A stretch of 64,000 bases of DNA from Bailinhaonella thermotolerans. Lineage in GTDB: Bacteria; Actinomycetota; Actinomycetes; Streptosporangiales; Streptosporangiaceae. The translations under genes and the position numbers were made by a program. The stretch is taken from assembly GCF_003594875.1 (NCBI RefSeq), contig NZ_QZEY01000011.1, positions 1 to 64,000 of the forward strand, given 5' to 3'. This document shows positions 1 to 7,681 of this stretch, piece after piece. Numbering within the stretch: the stretch's first letter is position 1; every line of letters starts with the position of its first letter. The notes beneath the pieces are model-generated. The model was given only the letters and a program-made list of their open reading frames with translations, had not been told where the DNA came from and made no database searches.

Positions 1-399
1 TACGGCGGAGGCGTTGCGCGAGGCTGCCAACAGATGTCCTTCCGAGGGCTCGCGGCGGACTGATCGGGCGCACGCCGGACGATGTCACAGCCGACACGAA
101 GGGCGGAACGTCGAGGGCGCGCGTGAGAGGGCAGCATAAATGAAAACGCCGACAAATGTCCACACGTATATTGAGCGTCAACCTCTATCCCGCAAGCAGG
201 ATCGCACGCGCGCGGGGGAAACGTCAAGTCGCGCCGCGCGAAGGCCGTCCGGACGACCCCGGAGCGGCCCGTTCACCCGCCCGGGTCCACACCGTACGGC
301 CGCGCGCGCCCGCCCGCGACGACCCCTCGCGCCGGCCGGTCTCCTCCGGCCGCGGCGGGCCCGCCGTACGGCGCCGGCCTGGCGGGCGGGGCCGGGCGG
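1..399. other. Left edge, no confident gene
   Basis: No gene is supported here. One plus-strand frame is open from base 2 to a TAA at 137-139 and could be the 3' end of a gene cut by the window edge, but its translation is not recognised. A short AT-richer patch at about 137-185 stands out from the surrounding GC-rich DNA. CCGTACGG palindromes lie near 293 and 365, downstream of the minus-strand TetR gene. Confidence 0.3.
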
Positions 400-1137
400 T
401 CAGGCCTCGCTGGATGGCCGGGCGTCGCCGGGCGGCGGCTCGGTGAAGGCGCCGGCGGAGGCGGCCAGGACGACGTCGCGGGCCACGCGGTCGGGGAGGT
501 CCGGGTCGGGCGGCAGGCGGAGCAGCGTCAGCCAGTGGTAGATCGGCGCGGTCGCGGCGACGAGCAGCCGGCGCGCGTCGGTGCGCGGCGGGAGTTCGCC
601 GCGGCGGACCGCCCTCTCGACGATGACCTCGCAGCGGGCGTAGCGGTCCTCCCAGAGCCGCCGCACGCCGCGCGCGGCCTCCTCCGAGCGGTACGCGGCC
701 GCGATCAGGGCCTCGGCGATCGACGGCCGCGCGGTCAGGGCGTCCTGGTTCTCGCGGTTCAGCGCCGCGAGGTCGCCCCGCAGGGAGCCGGTGTCCCGGG
801 GCAGCCAGTCGTCGTCGCGCGTGGCTTCGAACAGGTCGGCGAGCAGGCCGCCGACGTCCCGCCAGCGCCGGTACACCGTGGCGCGGTGGACGCCCGCGCG
901 GGCCGCGACGCCGTCCAGCGTGAGCCCGTCGTAGCCGCGCTCCCCGAGCTCGGCCCGGACCGCGTCGAGCACCTGGGCGCGGACGCGCCCGGTGCGGCCA
1001 CCGGGCCGGCGGCGGATCGGCGCCGCCTCCCCGGCCTCGTGGGGAGGTGAGGTCTCGCCCGGAGGCGAAGCCTCGCGCGGTGACGGAGTCGGGGACGCCG
1101 TGTCCCCGCCTCCGGTTTGCCCTGGTGACGATGTCAT
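400..1137 (-). CDS. TetR/AcrR family transcriptional regulator
   Basis: Likely a ligand-responsive DNA-binding repressor. After a low-complexity Pro/Ser/Glu-rich N-terminus of about 45 residues comes a TetR helix-turn-helix (RAQVLDAVRAELGERGYDGL, then GVAARAGVHRATVYRRW) and an all-helical C-terminal domain. The protein is 245 aa. It is divergent from the acetyltransferase at 1207, which it probably controls. A hexamer TAAGAT on the minus strand ends 6 nt before this ATG and no ribosome binding site is visible, so the mRNA may be leaderless. The ligand cannot be told. Confidence 0.85.
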   Translation of the reverse strand: MTSSPGQTGGGDTASPTPSPREASPPGETSPPHEAGEAAPIRRRPGGRTGRVRAQVLDAVRAELGERGYDGLTLDGVAARAGVHRATVYRRWRDVGGLLADLFEATRDDDWLPRDTGSLRGDLAALNRENQDALTARPSIAEALIAAAYRSEEAARGVRRLWEDRYARCEVIVERAVRRGELPPRTDARRLLVAATAPIYHWLTLLRLPPDPDLPDRVARDVVLAASAGAFTEPPPGDARPSSEA

Positions 1138-1143
1138 GCCAGC

Positions 1144-1181
1144 ATCTTAATGCAACAAATGTCGCGATAACGGCGGCCGTT
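1144..1181. promoter_or_regulatory. Divergent promoter/operator between tetR and acetyltransferase
   Basis: The 69-bp gap is AT-richer than its surroundings. It holds a minus-strand -10-like TAAGAT at 1144-1149, a small dyad GCAT-CTTA-ATGC around 1142-1153, and an inverted repeat AACGG-CGG-CCGTT at 1169-1181. Control of both genes by the TetR protein is inferred. Confidence 0.4.
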
Positions 1182-1206
1182 CGACAGCACCGAGAGGAAT
1201 CGCCCC

Positions 1207-1854
1207 ATGACGTCCCCTGTTCCCGCCGACCCGACCGTGCTGCACCCGATGCCCGGGCAGCCGCGGGTGGTGCTGCTCCGGCCGCTGGTCACGTCGCCGC
1301 TGATCGAGGTCGGGGAGTACTCGTACTACGACGACCCGGACGACCCGACGGCGTTCGAGACGCGCAACGTCCTCTACCACTACGGGCCGGAGAAGCTGGT
1401 CATCGGCAAGTTCTGCGCGCTGGCCACGGGCGTGCGGTTCATCATGAACGGCGCCAACCACCGCATGGACGGCCCCTCGACGTTCCCCTTCCCCACCATG
1501 GGCGGCTCCTGGGCCGACCACTTCGACCTCCTGGCGAACCTGCCCGGCCGGGGGGACACCGTCGTCGGCAACGACGTCTGGCTCGGGAACGGCGCGACGG
1601 TGATGCCGGGCGTGCGCATCGGCCACGGCGCGATCATCGGCGCGGGCGCGGTGGTCACCTCCGACGTGCCCGACTACGGGATCGTCGGCGGCAACCCGGC
1701 GCGCCTCATCCGCACCCGCCACAGCGCGGCGGAGATCGCCCGGCTGCTGGCCGTGGCCTGGTGGGACTGGCCCGCCGACCACATCACCGCCCACATCCGC
1801 ACGATCATGTCCGGCACGGTGGCCGACCTGGAGGCCGCCGCCCCCGCCTCCTGA
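1207..1854 (+). CDS. Vat/CatB-type xenobiotic O-acetyltransferase
   Basis: Left-handed beta-helix acetyltransferase that would move acetyl from acetyl-CoA to a hydroxyl group. At 215 aa it has the length of streptogramin A (Vat) and CatB-type chloramphenicol acetyltransferases. The family signature NGANHRMDG with the presumed catalytic His is present, followed by hexapeptide repeats (VVGNDVWLGNGATVMPGVRIG, IIGAGAVVTSDVPDYGIVGGNP). SD-like GAGAGGAA lies before the ATG. The divergent TetR gene suggests drug-inducible expression. Substrate is not provable: a streptogramin-type drug is plausible, but many actinomycete homologues are uncharacterised. Confidence 0.85.
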   Translation: MTSPVPADPTVLHPMPGQPRVVLLRPLVTSPLIEVGEYSYYDDPDDPTAFETRNVLYHYGPEKLVIGKFCALATGVRFIMNGANHRMDGPSTFPFPTMGGSWADHFDLLANLPGRGDTVVGNDVWLGNGATVMPGVRIGHGAIIGAGAVVTSDVPDYGIVGGNPARLIRTRHSAAEIARLLAVAWWDWPADHITAHIRTIMSGTVADLEAAAPAS

Positions 1855-1864
1855 CGGGGCCCGG

Positions 1865-2215
1865 CTACCCGGTCCCCTGGGGCCCGGCGGGTACGGCGGG
1901 TACGGCGGTTGCGCCGGGGGCGGGGGCGACGCCCCGGACCAGGATCAGGTCGCCGGTCACGTGCCTCACCCGGAGGGGGATGATCTGCCGGTAGGCGGGC
2001 GATCCGTAGAAGCCGCGGGCGTGATCCAGGGAGGGGAACTCGATCAGGACGACGTCGCCCCGCCAGTCGCCCTCCAGCGACTCGATCGCGCCCGCGCGCA
2101 CGAGGAAGCGGCCGGAGAAGGGGGCCAGGGCCGCCTCGATCCGCCGCTGGTACTCCAGCAGGTCCGGGTGCGTCTCCGTGGGCAGGTGAAGGCGCGCGAG
2201 CAGGTAGGCGGTCAT
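1865..2215 (-). CDS. DUF1330 family protein
   Basis: Small dimeric alpha/beta-barrel (ferredoxin-like) protein of 116 aa. The N-terminal MTAYLLARLHLP, the central GDVVLIEFPSLDHARGFY and the SPAYRQIIPLR segment are typical of DUF1330. The last 20 residues are an Ala/Pro/Gly-rich tail. GGAGGAAACG precedes the ATG. It lies 111 bp downstream of the epimerase gene on the same strand and may share its transcript. Biochemical role unknown. Confidence 0.8.
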   Translation of the reverse strand: MTAYLLARLHLPTETHPDLLEYQRRIEAALAPFSGRFLVRAGAIESLEGDWRGDVVLIEFPSLDHARGFYGSPAYRQIIPLRVRHVTGDLILVRGVAPAPGATAVPAVPAGPQGTG

Positions 2216-2286
2216 CGTTTCCTCCGTGGCGGTCTCTCTCCGGGGCCGGCCCGCGGCGGGTCGTACGGCTCCGCCCGCGCCGGCCG

Positions 2287-2333
2287 GGCCGTACGGCTCA
2301 GCGGCGGGCGGGCATGGCCGTACGGCTCAGCGG
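2287..2333. repeat. 18-bp direct repeat at a gene 3' end
   Basis: GGCCGTACGGCTCAGCGG occurs at 2287-2304 and again at 2316-2333. The second copy contains the stop codon of the epimerase gene (2327-2329). A third GTACGGCTC lies at about 2268. Each has a palindromic CGTACG core, a word that recurs near gene ends across the window. Confidence 0.7.
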
Positions 2334-3136
2334 TGCTCGCGCAGCCAGTCCAGCAGCGAGGTGCGGGCCGGGCGCCAGCCGAGCAGGTCCCTGGTCTTGG
2401 CCGAGTCGACCACCTGGTCCAGCGTGAACAGGTCGGCGGCCGGGCCCACCTCGGCCCGCGCCTCCTCCAGCGGCCAGGAGACGGCCTCGCCGCCGCCGAG
2501 CACCGCCGCGACCTCGTCCAGCCGGACGTTCTCGCTCATGCCGTGCCAGATCCGGCCCGGCCCGCTCGCGCCGAGCACGGCGACGTACAGCGCGGCCAGG
2601 TCCTCGACGTGCACGACCGGCAGGCGCACGCCAGGCTCGCCGATGTAGACGCCGACCCCCCGCTCCGCGGCCTCGCGGGCGAGCAGGCCGGCGACGAGCC
2701 CGCCGCCGTCGCCGTACGCCAGGCCGGGCCTGACCACGTGCCCGCCCGCGGCGAGCACCCGCCGCTCGGCCTCGCCCCGCCAGGAGATCAGCGGGTGCGG
2801 ATCGGGGTCGCTGTCCTCGTCCGACCATCCCGGGCCCAGCACGGCGGCGCCGGTCGTGTACACCAGCGGCACCCCGGCCGCGACCAGGGCGTCCACGCCC
2901 GCCAGATCGATCTCCTCGCCCAGTGGCGGCCCGGCGTGGACCACGCGGTCGAAGCCCTCGGCGGCGGCCGTCAGCGAGGCGGGGTCGCGGAGGTCCCCCT
3001 CCACCTGGCGCCGGTTGTCCGGCAGGCCGTGCCCGCCGGGGTGACGCAGGGCGGCCACGTCGTGCCCGGCCCGCGCGGCGGCGGCCGCCACGGCCCCGCC
3101 GATGTAGCCGGTGGCCCCGATGACCAGGATGTTCAC
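2327..3136 (-). CDS. NAD-dependent epimerase/dehydratase family protein
   Basis: Extended-SDR fold oxidoreductase of 269 aa. The Rossmann nucleotide-binding loop is MNILVIGATGYIGGAVA at the N-terminus. Mid-protein is PLVYTTGAAVLG and later VVRPGLAYGDGGGLVAGLL, as in sugar-nucleotide-epimerase-like proteins; the classical YxxxK is not obvious. Start is GTG at 3136 with GGGGAGGAGA upstream. A closely related family member lies at 29979. Substrate unknown. Confidence 0.8.
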   Translation of the reverse strand: MNILVIGATGYIGGAVAAAAARAGHDVAALRHPGGHGLPDNRRQVEGDLRDPASLTAAAEGFDRVVHAGPPLGEEIDLAGVDALVAAGVPLVYTTGAAVLGPGWSDEDSDPDPHPLISWRGEAERRVLAAGGHVVRPGLAYGDGGGLVAGLLAREAAERGVGVYIGEPGVRLPVVHVEDLAALYVAVLGASGPGRIWHGMSENVRLDEVAAVLGGGEAVSWPLEEARAEVGPAADLFTLDQVVDSAKTRDLLGWRPARTSLLDWLREHR

Positions 3137-3314
3137 GCTGTCTCCTCCCCGCCGCCGGGCTCGGCGGCGCGGTCGATGGCGCCCGCCGACGGGCGGGCGG
3201 CCGGATGGAAGCCGGGGGCGGGTGATCGCCCGCGGCGGGTCGTAGGTGATCGCGGCTCCGGCCGTACGGCCGGAGCCCGGCGCGGGCTGGGCGCTCCCGC
3301 GCGGGTGGAGGCGG

Positions 3315-3950
3315 TCAGGCGGTCCGGCGCAGGTAGACGACGCGGTCCACCAGGCGCTCGGCCTGGCCGGGCGGGGTGAAGTACAGGTCGAAGGTGTGGC
3401 GGCCGCCCGGCCTGATCGTGATCACCGTGCGCATCGGGATCGTCCTGCCGGCGTGTTCGGGGCCGAGCACGCCGGGGTCGGTGAAGGAGCCGGGCAGCGT
3501 CAGCACGTCGGCGCCCTCGGCGAGGGCCGGGCCCCGGTAGGTCATGGAGGTGGGGGTGACGCTGTCGAAGGTCGTCCACTCATAGCGCCGGTCGATGCCG
3601 GAGAAGCCGAGGACGCCCAGGCGGTAGTACCGGTTCCCGCCGAGCGTGCCCTCGCTCTCCTCCCGCAGGAAGCGCCCGCCGGTCTCGGCGATCCAGCGCG
3701 TCCTGACGGTGAGGTCGCGGGAGACGACCGGCTCTCCGTCGCGGCCGAGGAGGTAGTTGTACTTGACGGCCTTCCATGTGCCCACCAGCGGGTCGAGCCG
3801 CCGATGGAAGGGCCCCGGCTCCAGGACGTTCTGGGACGCGGCCCGGGCGGGCGGGGCGGCGGCCGCGACCGTGGCGGAGGCGCCCGGCGCGCCGGTCAGG
3901 GCCAGTACGGCCGCGGCCGAGGCCGCCAGCAGGGACGGTCTCTTCGGCAT
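3315..3950 (-). CDS. Secreted DUF1579-like protein
   Basis: About 211 aa with an Ala-rich signal peptide (MPKRPSLLAASAAAVLALTG, cleavage probably after GASA), so it is likely exported. The mature part has the lipocalin-like pattern LDPLVGTWKAVKYNY, then RWIAETGGRFLREESEGTLGG and FSGIDRRYEWTTFDS, resembling DUF1579/heme-binding-like beta-barrels. The ATG at 3950 is chosen because AGGGAGACC precedes it and it opens the signal peptide; the frame is open upstream to 4103. A cytosolic DUF1579-like protein lies at 56135. Function unknown. Confidence 0.65.
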   Translation of the reverse strand: MPKRPSLLAASAAAVLALTGAPGASATVAAAAPPARAASQNVLEPGPFHRRLDPLVGTWKAVKYNYLLGRDGEPVVSRDLTVRTRWIAETGGRFLREESEGTLGGNRYYRLGVLGFSGIDRRYEWTTFDSVTPTSMTYRGPALAEGADVLTLPGSFTDPGVLGPEHAGRTIPMRTVITIRPGGRHTFDLYFTPPGQAERLVDRVVYLRRTA

Positions 3951-4190
3951 GGTGGTCTCCCTTGGTGAGGCGCCGGGGGAACCGCCGCCGCGCCGGCGGG
4001 GCACGCGCCCGCGCCGGGGACTTGGGAACGGCCGTGACCCCGGGAGGCGGTGGACGCCGTCCGGCGGATCGTGATCACGACGATCGTGACAGCGGCCCGG
4101 CAAGTGCCGATAGTTCCCCGGTCATGGGACGGATGTGCATTCCGCATGGATCCTCCGGGATCGGGGCCTTGATCCCTGTAGGGTCGCGGC

Positions 4191-4982
4191 GTGACGACAG
4201 TGCTCTGTGTCCCGCAGTGGCAGGGGTCCGCGTCGGACGGGGCGCCGCGACTGGTGGCGGGGGCGCGCACCGCGGCGGCGCTCGTGCCCGCGAGCGCGGT
4301 GGTGACCGTGCCCGTGCTGGAGACCGGCGGGGGCAGGACGGCCGGGATCCGCGCGTACGACGCGCTCGTGGAGAACCAGCGGCTGACGCGGGAGGCGCTG
4401 GCGGGGATCGGCGACCTGGTGATCACGGTCGGCGGGGACTGCGCGGTCGACATCGCGCCGATCGAGGCCGCCCGCGCCCGGTACGGCGACGCGCTGACGG
4501 TGCTCTGGATCGACGCCCATCCCGACGTCCACAGCCCGCGGACCCTGCCGTCCGGCGCGTTCCACGGCATGGTGGTGCGCGCCCTGCTCGGGGACGGGCC
4601 GCCCGGGCTCACGCCGGAGCGGCCGCTGGCACCCCGGCAGGTGATCATCGCCGGGGAGCGGGCGGGCCACGCGACCGAGCACCGCTACCTCGCCGAGACC
4701 GGCCTGCGCAGGCACGGCGTCGCCGATCTGGAGCGGGCGTTCGACGGCCTGCGCGGGCCGGTGTACGTGCACATCGACCTCGACGTGCTGGACCCGGCGG
4801 CCTTCGGCTCGACCTGCTACCCCGAGCCGGACGGCGTACGGCCGGAGCTCCTGGCCGAGTTGGTCTGCGGGGTGGACGAGATCGTGGGGGCGGCCATCAC
4901 CGAGCACGCGCCGGCGGGCGACGAGCCCGATCCGCGCGAGGCCGAGGTCATCCGCGGCCTGGCCGCCGCGCTGGCCCGCTGA
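4191..4982 (+). CDS. Arginase/agmatinase superfamily hydrolase
   Basis: Ureohydrolase-fold enzyme of 263 aa with binuclear Mn-site motifs in order: VGGDCAVDIAP (GGDHS equivalent, with Cys where His is usual), WIDAHPDVHSP (DAHxD) and HIDLDVLDP (DxDxxDP), then EHAPAGDEPD. The Cys in the first motif replaces a usual metal-ligand His, so metal content or activity may be altered. Starts with GTG. TAGGGT ends exactly 6 nt upstream and no SD is seen, so it may be leaderless. Substrate (arginine, agmatine, formiminoglutamate or other) cannot be assigned. Confidence 0.85.
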   Translation: MTTVLCVPQWQGSASDGAPRLVAGARTAAALVPASAVVTVPVLETGGGRTAGIRAYDALVENQRLTREALAGIGDLVITVGGDCAVDIAPIEAARARYGDALTVLWIDAHPDVHSPRTLPSGAFHGMVVRALLGDGPPGLTPERPLAPRQVIIAGERAGHATEHRYLAETGLRRHGVADLERAFDGLRGPVYVHIDLDVLDPAAFGSTCYPEPDGVRPELLAELVCGVDEIVGAAITEHAPAGDEPDPREAEVIRGLAAALAR

Positions 4983-5070
4983 CGCCCGGGCCGGCGCGCT
5001 CGCGCGGTGAGATCCGGGTCACGCGCTCGTGCGGCGGCCGGATCAGGCGCGCTCGTGCGGCGGGGGCCGG

Positions 5071-5730
5071 TCAGGCGCGCTCGTGCGCCAGGCCGGCCTC
5101 GTAGGCCAGGATCGCGGCCTGGACCCGGTTGGCGAGGCCGAGCCGGAGCAGGATCGAGCTGACGTGGGCCTTGACGGTGCCCTCCGTCAGGAAGAGCGCG
5201 CGGGCGATCTCCTGGTTGGACATGCCGCGGCCGACCAGGCCGAGGACGTCGCGCTCGCGCGGCGTCAGCGACTCCACCCGGGCCCGCGCGGCGTCGGCCC
5301 TGGTGAGCCGGCCGGAGTTGAGCCGCGCGATCACCTTCTGGGCGATGCGGGGGGACAGGTAGGCCGCTCCCCCGGCCACCGCCCGGACCCCGATGAGCAG
5401 CTCGCGCGGGTCGGACGCCTTGAGGAGGAAGCCCGCCGCGCCCTCGCCGAGCGCCCGAGAGACGTACTCGTCCTCGTCGAAGGTGGTGAGCATGATCACC
5501 GCGACCTCGGGCGCGGCGGCGCGCAGCTCCGCCAGCGCCGCCAGGCCGTCCAGGCGCGGCATGCGCACGTCGAGCAGCGCCAGGTCGGGCCGGTGCGCCC
5601 GCACGAGTTCGACGGCCTCGCGCCCGTCGGCCGCCTCGGCCACGACGTCGATCTCGGGATCGGTGGTCAGGATCGACCGGACCCCCGCCCGGATCATGGC
5701 CTCGTCGTCGGCCAGCACCACCCGGATCAC
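5071..5730 (-). CDS. NarL/LuxR-family response regulator (orphan)
   Basis: Cytoplasmic response regulator. Receiver domain: acidic DDEAMIRAGV, phosphoacceptor in LALLDVRMPRLDG, Thr in IMLTTFDEDEY, Lys in FLLKASDP. LuxR-type helix-turn-helix at the C-terminus: LTPRERDVLGLVGRGMSNQE then GTVKAHVSSILLRLGL. GTG at 5730 (VIRVVLADDE) is chosen because GAGGTGA precedes it; the frame is open to 5799. No histidine kinase gene is adjacent: neighbours are the arginase-like gene and a DUF6463-like membrane gene. Partner and targets unknown. Confidence 0.9.
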   Translation of the reverse strand: MIRVVLADDEAMIRAGVRSILTTDPEIDVVAEAADGREAVELVRAHRPDLALLDVRMPRLDGLAALAELRAAAPEVAVIMLTTFDEDEYVSRALGEGAAGFLLKASDPRELLIGVRAVAGGAAYLSPRIAQKVIARLNSGRLTRADAARARVESLTPRERDVLGLVGRGMSNQEIARALFLTEGTVKAHVSSILLRLGLANRVQAAILAYEAGLAHERA

Positions 5731-5829
5731 CGGCTCACCTCGTTCCCCGCCCGCCCCCACCCCGTCGTACGGAGGCCCGGCGGCCAGCCTACCGACCACG
5801 CCGGGAACATCCGGTTCGCCCCGCGGGCG

Positions 5830-6255
5830 TCAGGAGGCGAGCCGTGCCTCGCGGGCGGCGAGGAGGAAGAGCGCGGCGGGGACGAACACCAGGAAGAACC
5901 CGAACAACGGGAAGGTCACGTAGGCGCCGAAGGCGGCCCAGGCCAGCAGCGCCCATCCGACGTAGCCGGGGAGCGGCCGCCCCTCGCGCGCGCGTCCCAC
6001 CGCCAGCAGCCCGAGGAGGAGCAGCGGCACGGCGAAGCCGCCGGGCACCGCCCAGAAGGACAGCTCGGAGTACACCGGCTTGGCCGCCCCCAGCCCGCCC
6101 TGGAGCTCCCCGGCGGCCCAGCCCGCCCAGTGCTCCGCGCCCTTGATCGCGCCCAGGACGGAGTGGCCGACGGCGATCACCACGCAGCTCCAGCCGCCCC
6201 ACCTGGTGAGGGCCGCGGGCCTTACTCCCGATCGGGTCGCTGTCGTCGTGCTCAT
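5830..6255 (-). CDS. DUF6463-like integral membrane protein
   Basis: About 141 aa with four hydrophobic segments: CVVIAVGHSVLGAIKG, the SELSFWAVPGGFAVPLLLLG region, YVGWALLAWAAFGAYV and FPLFGFFLVFVPAALFLLA. This pattern fits the small DUF6463 membrane family. Start ATG at 6255 is preceded by GGAGGGACC; the same frame stays open far upstream to 6690 but that part reads as a shadow of the TetR gene. Divergent from TetR at 6350, which probably represses it. Function unknown. Confidence 0.65.
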   Translation of the reverse strand: MSTTTATRSGVRPAALTRWGGWSCVVIAVGHSVLGAIKGAEHWAGWAAGELQGGLGAAKPVYSELSFWAVPGGFAVPLLLLGLLAVGRAREGRPLPGYVGWALLAWAAFGAYVTFPLFGFFLVFVPAALFLLAAREARLAS

Positions 6256-6307
6256 GGGGGTCCCTCCGGCCGATTCCTGTGTTGACCAACATAGGCTATA
6301 CCGGTCG

Positions 6308-6331
6308 GCATTCGCTATGCTGAACGGCATA
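6308..6331. promoter_or_regulatory. Candidate TetR operator
   Basis: Overlapping dyads GCAT-TCGCT-ATGC (6308-6320) and TATGC-TGAACG-GCATA (6316-6331) lie in the AT-richer gap between the divergent DUF6463-like and TetR genes, just upstream of the likely TetR start. Position and symmetry suggest an autoregulatory operator. Confidence 0.45.
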
Positions 6332-6349
6332 CCTGATTGGATGGGCGGC

Positions 6350-6922
6350 ATGGCCACGCGACGCATGGAGCAGACCCAGGAGAGCCGCCGGCGGCTGGTG
6401 ACGGCCGCGGCCGAGCTCTTCGCCGAGAAGGGGTACCGGCAGACGAGCTTCATCGACATCGCCGAACGCGCCGGGATCAGCCGCGGCTCCATCCCGTGGC
6501 ACTTCGGCAACAAGCCGGGCCTGCTCGAAGCCGTCGTGGACGACCAGCTCCAGGCCGTCCTGGCCGGCTTCGGCCCGGAGGCCGCCCCCTCCCCCGACCC
6601 CCTGGACCAGCTCGCCGGCTTCATCCGCCGCCCCGCCACGAGGCTGTTCATCACCCTGCTCGCCGAGGCCGTCGAGGTCGGCTCCCCCATCCGCGCCCAC
6701 TACGCCCGCCTCCACGCGGCCCTCCGGGAGGCGGTCCAGGCCCGGATCCCCGCCGACTCCGTCCCGCCCGGAACCACCCGCGAAGCCCTCACCGTCCTCC
6801 TCGTGGGAGCCGTGATCGGCGTTCACGCCCAGTGGCGCGTATCCCCCGAAGCGGTGGACCTGGCAGCGGTGGAAACCACGCTCCGCGCCCTGGTCCAGGC
6901 CGCCGCGAGCCCTACGTCCTGA
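6350..6922 (+). CDS. TetR/AcrR family transcriptional regulator
   Basis: About 190 aa. N-terminal TetR domain: RRRLVTAAAELFAEKGYRQT, then DIAERAGISRGSIPWHFGNK. The C-terminal ligand domain is short and helical. ATG 6350 follows a weak GGATGG; in-frame ATGs at 6317, 6341 and 6365 are alternatives. Divergent from the DUF6463-like membrane gene with dyads between, a usual layout for local repression. Confidence 0.85.
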   Translation: MATRRMEQTQESRRRLVTAAAELFAEKGYRQTSFIDIAERAGISRGSIPWHFGNKPGLLEAVVDDQLQAVLAGFGPEAAPSPDPLDQLAGFIRRPATRLFITLLAEAVEVGSPIRAHYARLHAALREAVQARIPADSVPPGTTREALTVLLVGAVIGVHAQWRVSPEAVDLAAVETTLRALVQAAASPTS

Positions 6923-7008
6923 CGTACCGAGGCGGGGACCCGCCCCCTCACGCCGCCGCGCGGTCATCGCCCGCGGCCGGGCGGCGCGGGACGGGCGGGG
7001 GCGGGTGA

Positions 7009-7602
7009 TCAGTCGGTGGGTCTCTTCTTGGGGCGGGCGCGGAGGTGGAGGCGCTCGCCCTGCTTGCCGAAGAGGCTGAGGAACTCGACCGGCTCGTCGT
7101 CGGCGGGGCCGAACCAGTGGGGGACGCGGGTGTCGAACTCGGCGGCCTCGCCGGGCGTGAGCACCAGGTCGTGCTCGCCGAGGACGAGGCGGAGACGGCC
7201 GTTGAGGACGTAGACCCAGTCGTAGCCCTCGTGGGTCTGGGGCTCGGGCTCGCCGGGCATGTCGCCCGGGGCGAGCACGATCTTGTACGCCTGGATGCCG
7301 CCCGCCCGCCTGGTCAGGGGCAGCATCGTCATGCCGTGGTGGGTGATCGGGCGCAGGTGGATGCGCGGGTCACCGGTCGGCGGGGCGTCGACGAGCTCGT
7401 CGAGCGTGACGCCGTGCGCGCGGGCCAGGGGCAGCAGCAGCTCCAGGGTCGGTCGGCGGGCGCCGGACTCCAGCCGCGAGAGCGTGCTGATCGAGATGCC
7501 CGTGGTGGCGGACAGGTCGGTCAGGGTGATCTCCCGCTGCTGCCGCAGCGCGCGGAGCCGGGGCCCGACCGCGTCGAGTGCCTGGTCGAGGTCGTCGTCC
7601 AT
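7009..7602 (-). CDS. XRE family regulator with C-terminal cupin domain
   Basis: About 197 aa. XRE helix-turn-helix at residues about 13-67 (LRALRQQREITLTDLSATTG, then ISTLSRLESGARRPTLELLL). The second half is a single cupin sensor: THEGYDWVYVLNGRLRLVLG, then LTPGEAAEFDTRVPHWFGPA. Such proteins usually sense a small molecule or metal through the cupin. ATG at 7602 is chosen because it directly precedes the helix-turn-helix; upstream in-frame sequence to 7680 covers the operator. Divergent from the flavoprotein/methyltransferase operon, which it likely controls. Confidence 0.9.
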   Translation of the reverse strand: MDDDLDQALDAVGPRLRALRQQREITLTDLSATTGISISTLSRLESGARRPTLELLLPLARAHGVTLDELVDAPPTGDPRIHLRPITHHGMTMLPLTRRAGGIQAYKIVLAPGDMPGEPEPQTHEGYDWVYVLNGRLRLVLGEHDLVLTPGEAAEFDTRVPHWFGPADDEPVEFLSLFGKQGERLHLRARPKKRPTD

Positions 7603-7611
7603 GCCTTCAGT

Positions 7612-7637
7612 TTGCCAGATCGGCAAGAGACTTTGCC
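7612..7637. promoter_or_regulatory. Triple half-site operator for the XRE-cupin regulator
   Basis: TTGCC-AGATC-GGCAA (7612-7626) is an inverted repeat, and a third half-site TTGCC follows at 7633-7637. It lies between the divergent XRE-cupin and flavoprotein starts. Spacing of about 10 bp between half-sites suits dimer binding on one face of DNA. Confidence 0.6.
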
Positions 7638-7681
7638 AATCCGGCGCGCGGTGTCCCATAGTGTGCGCGGAGGTGGTCATC

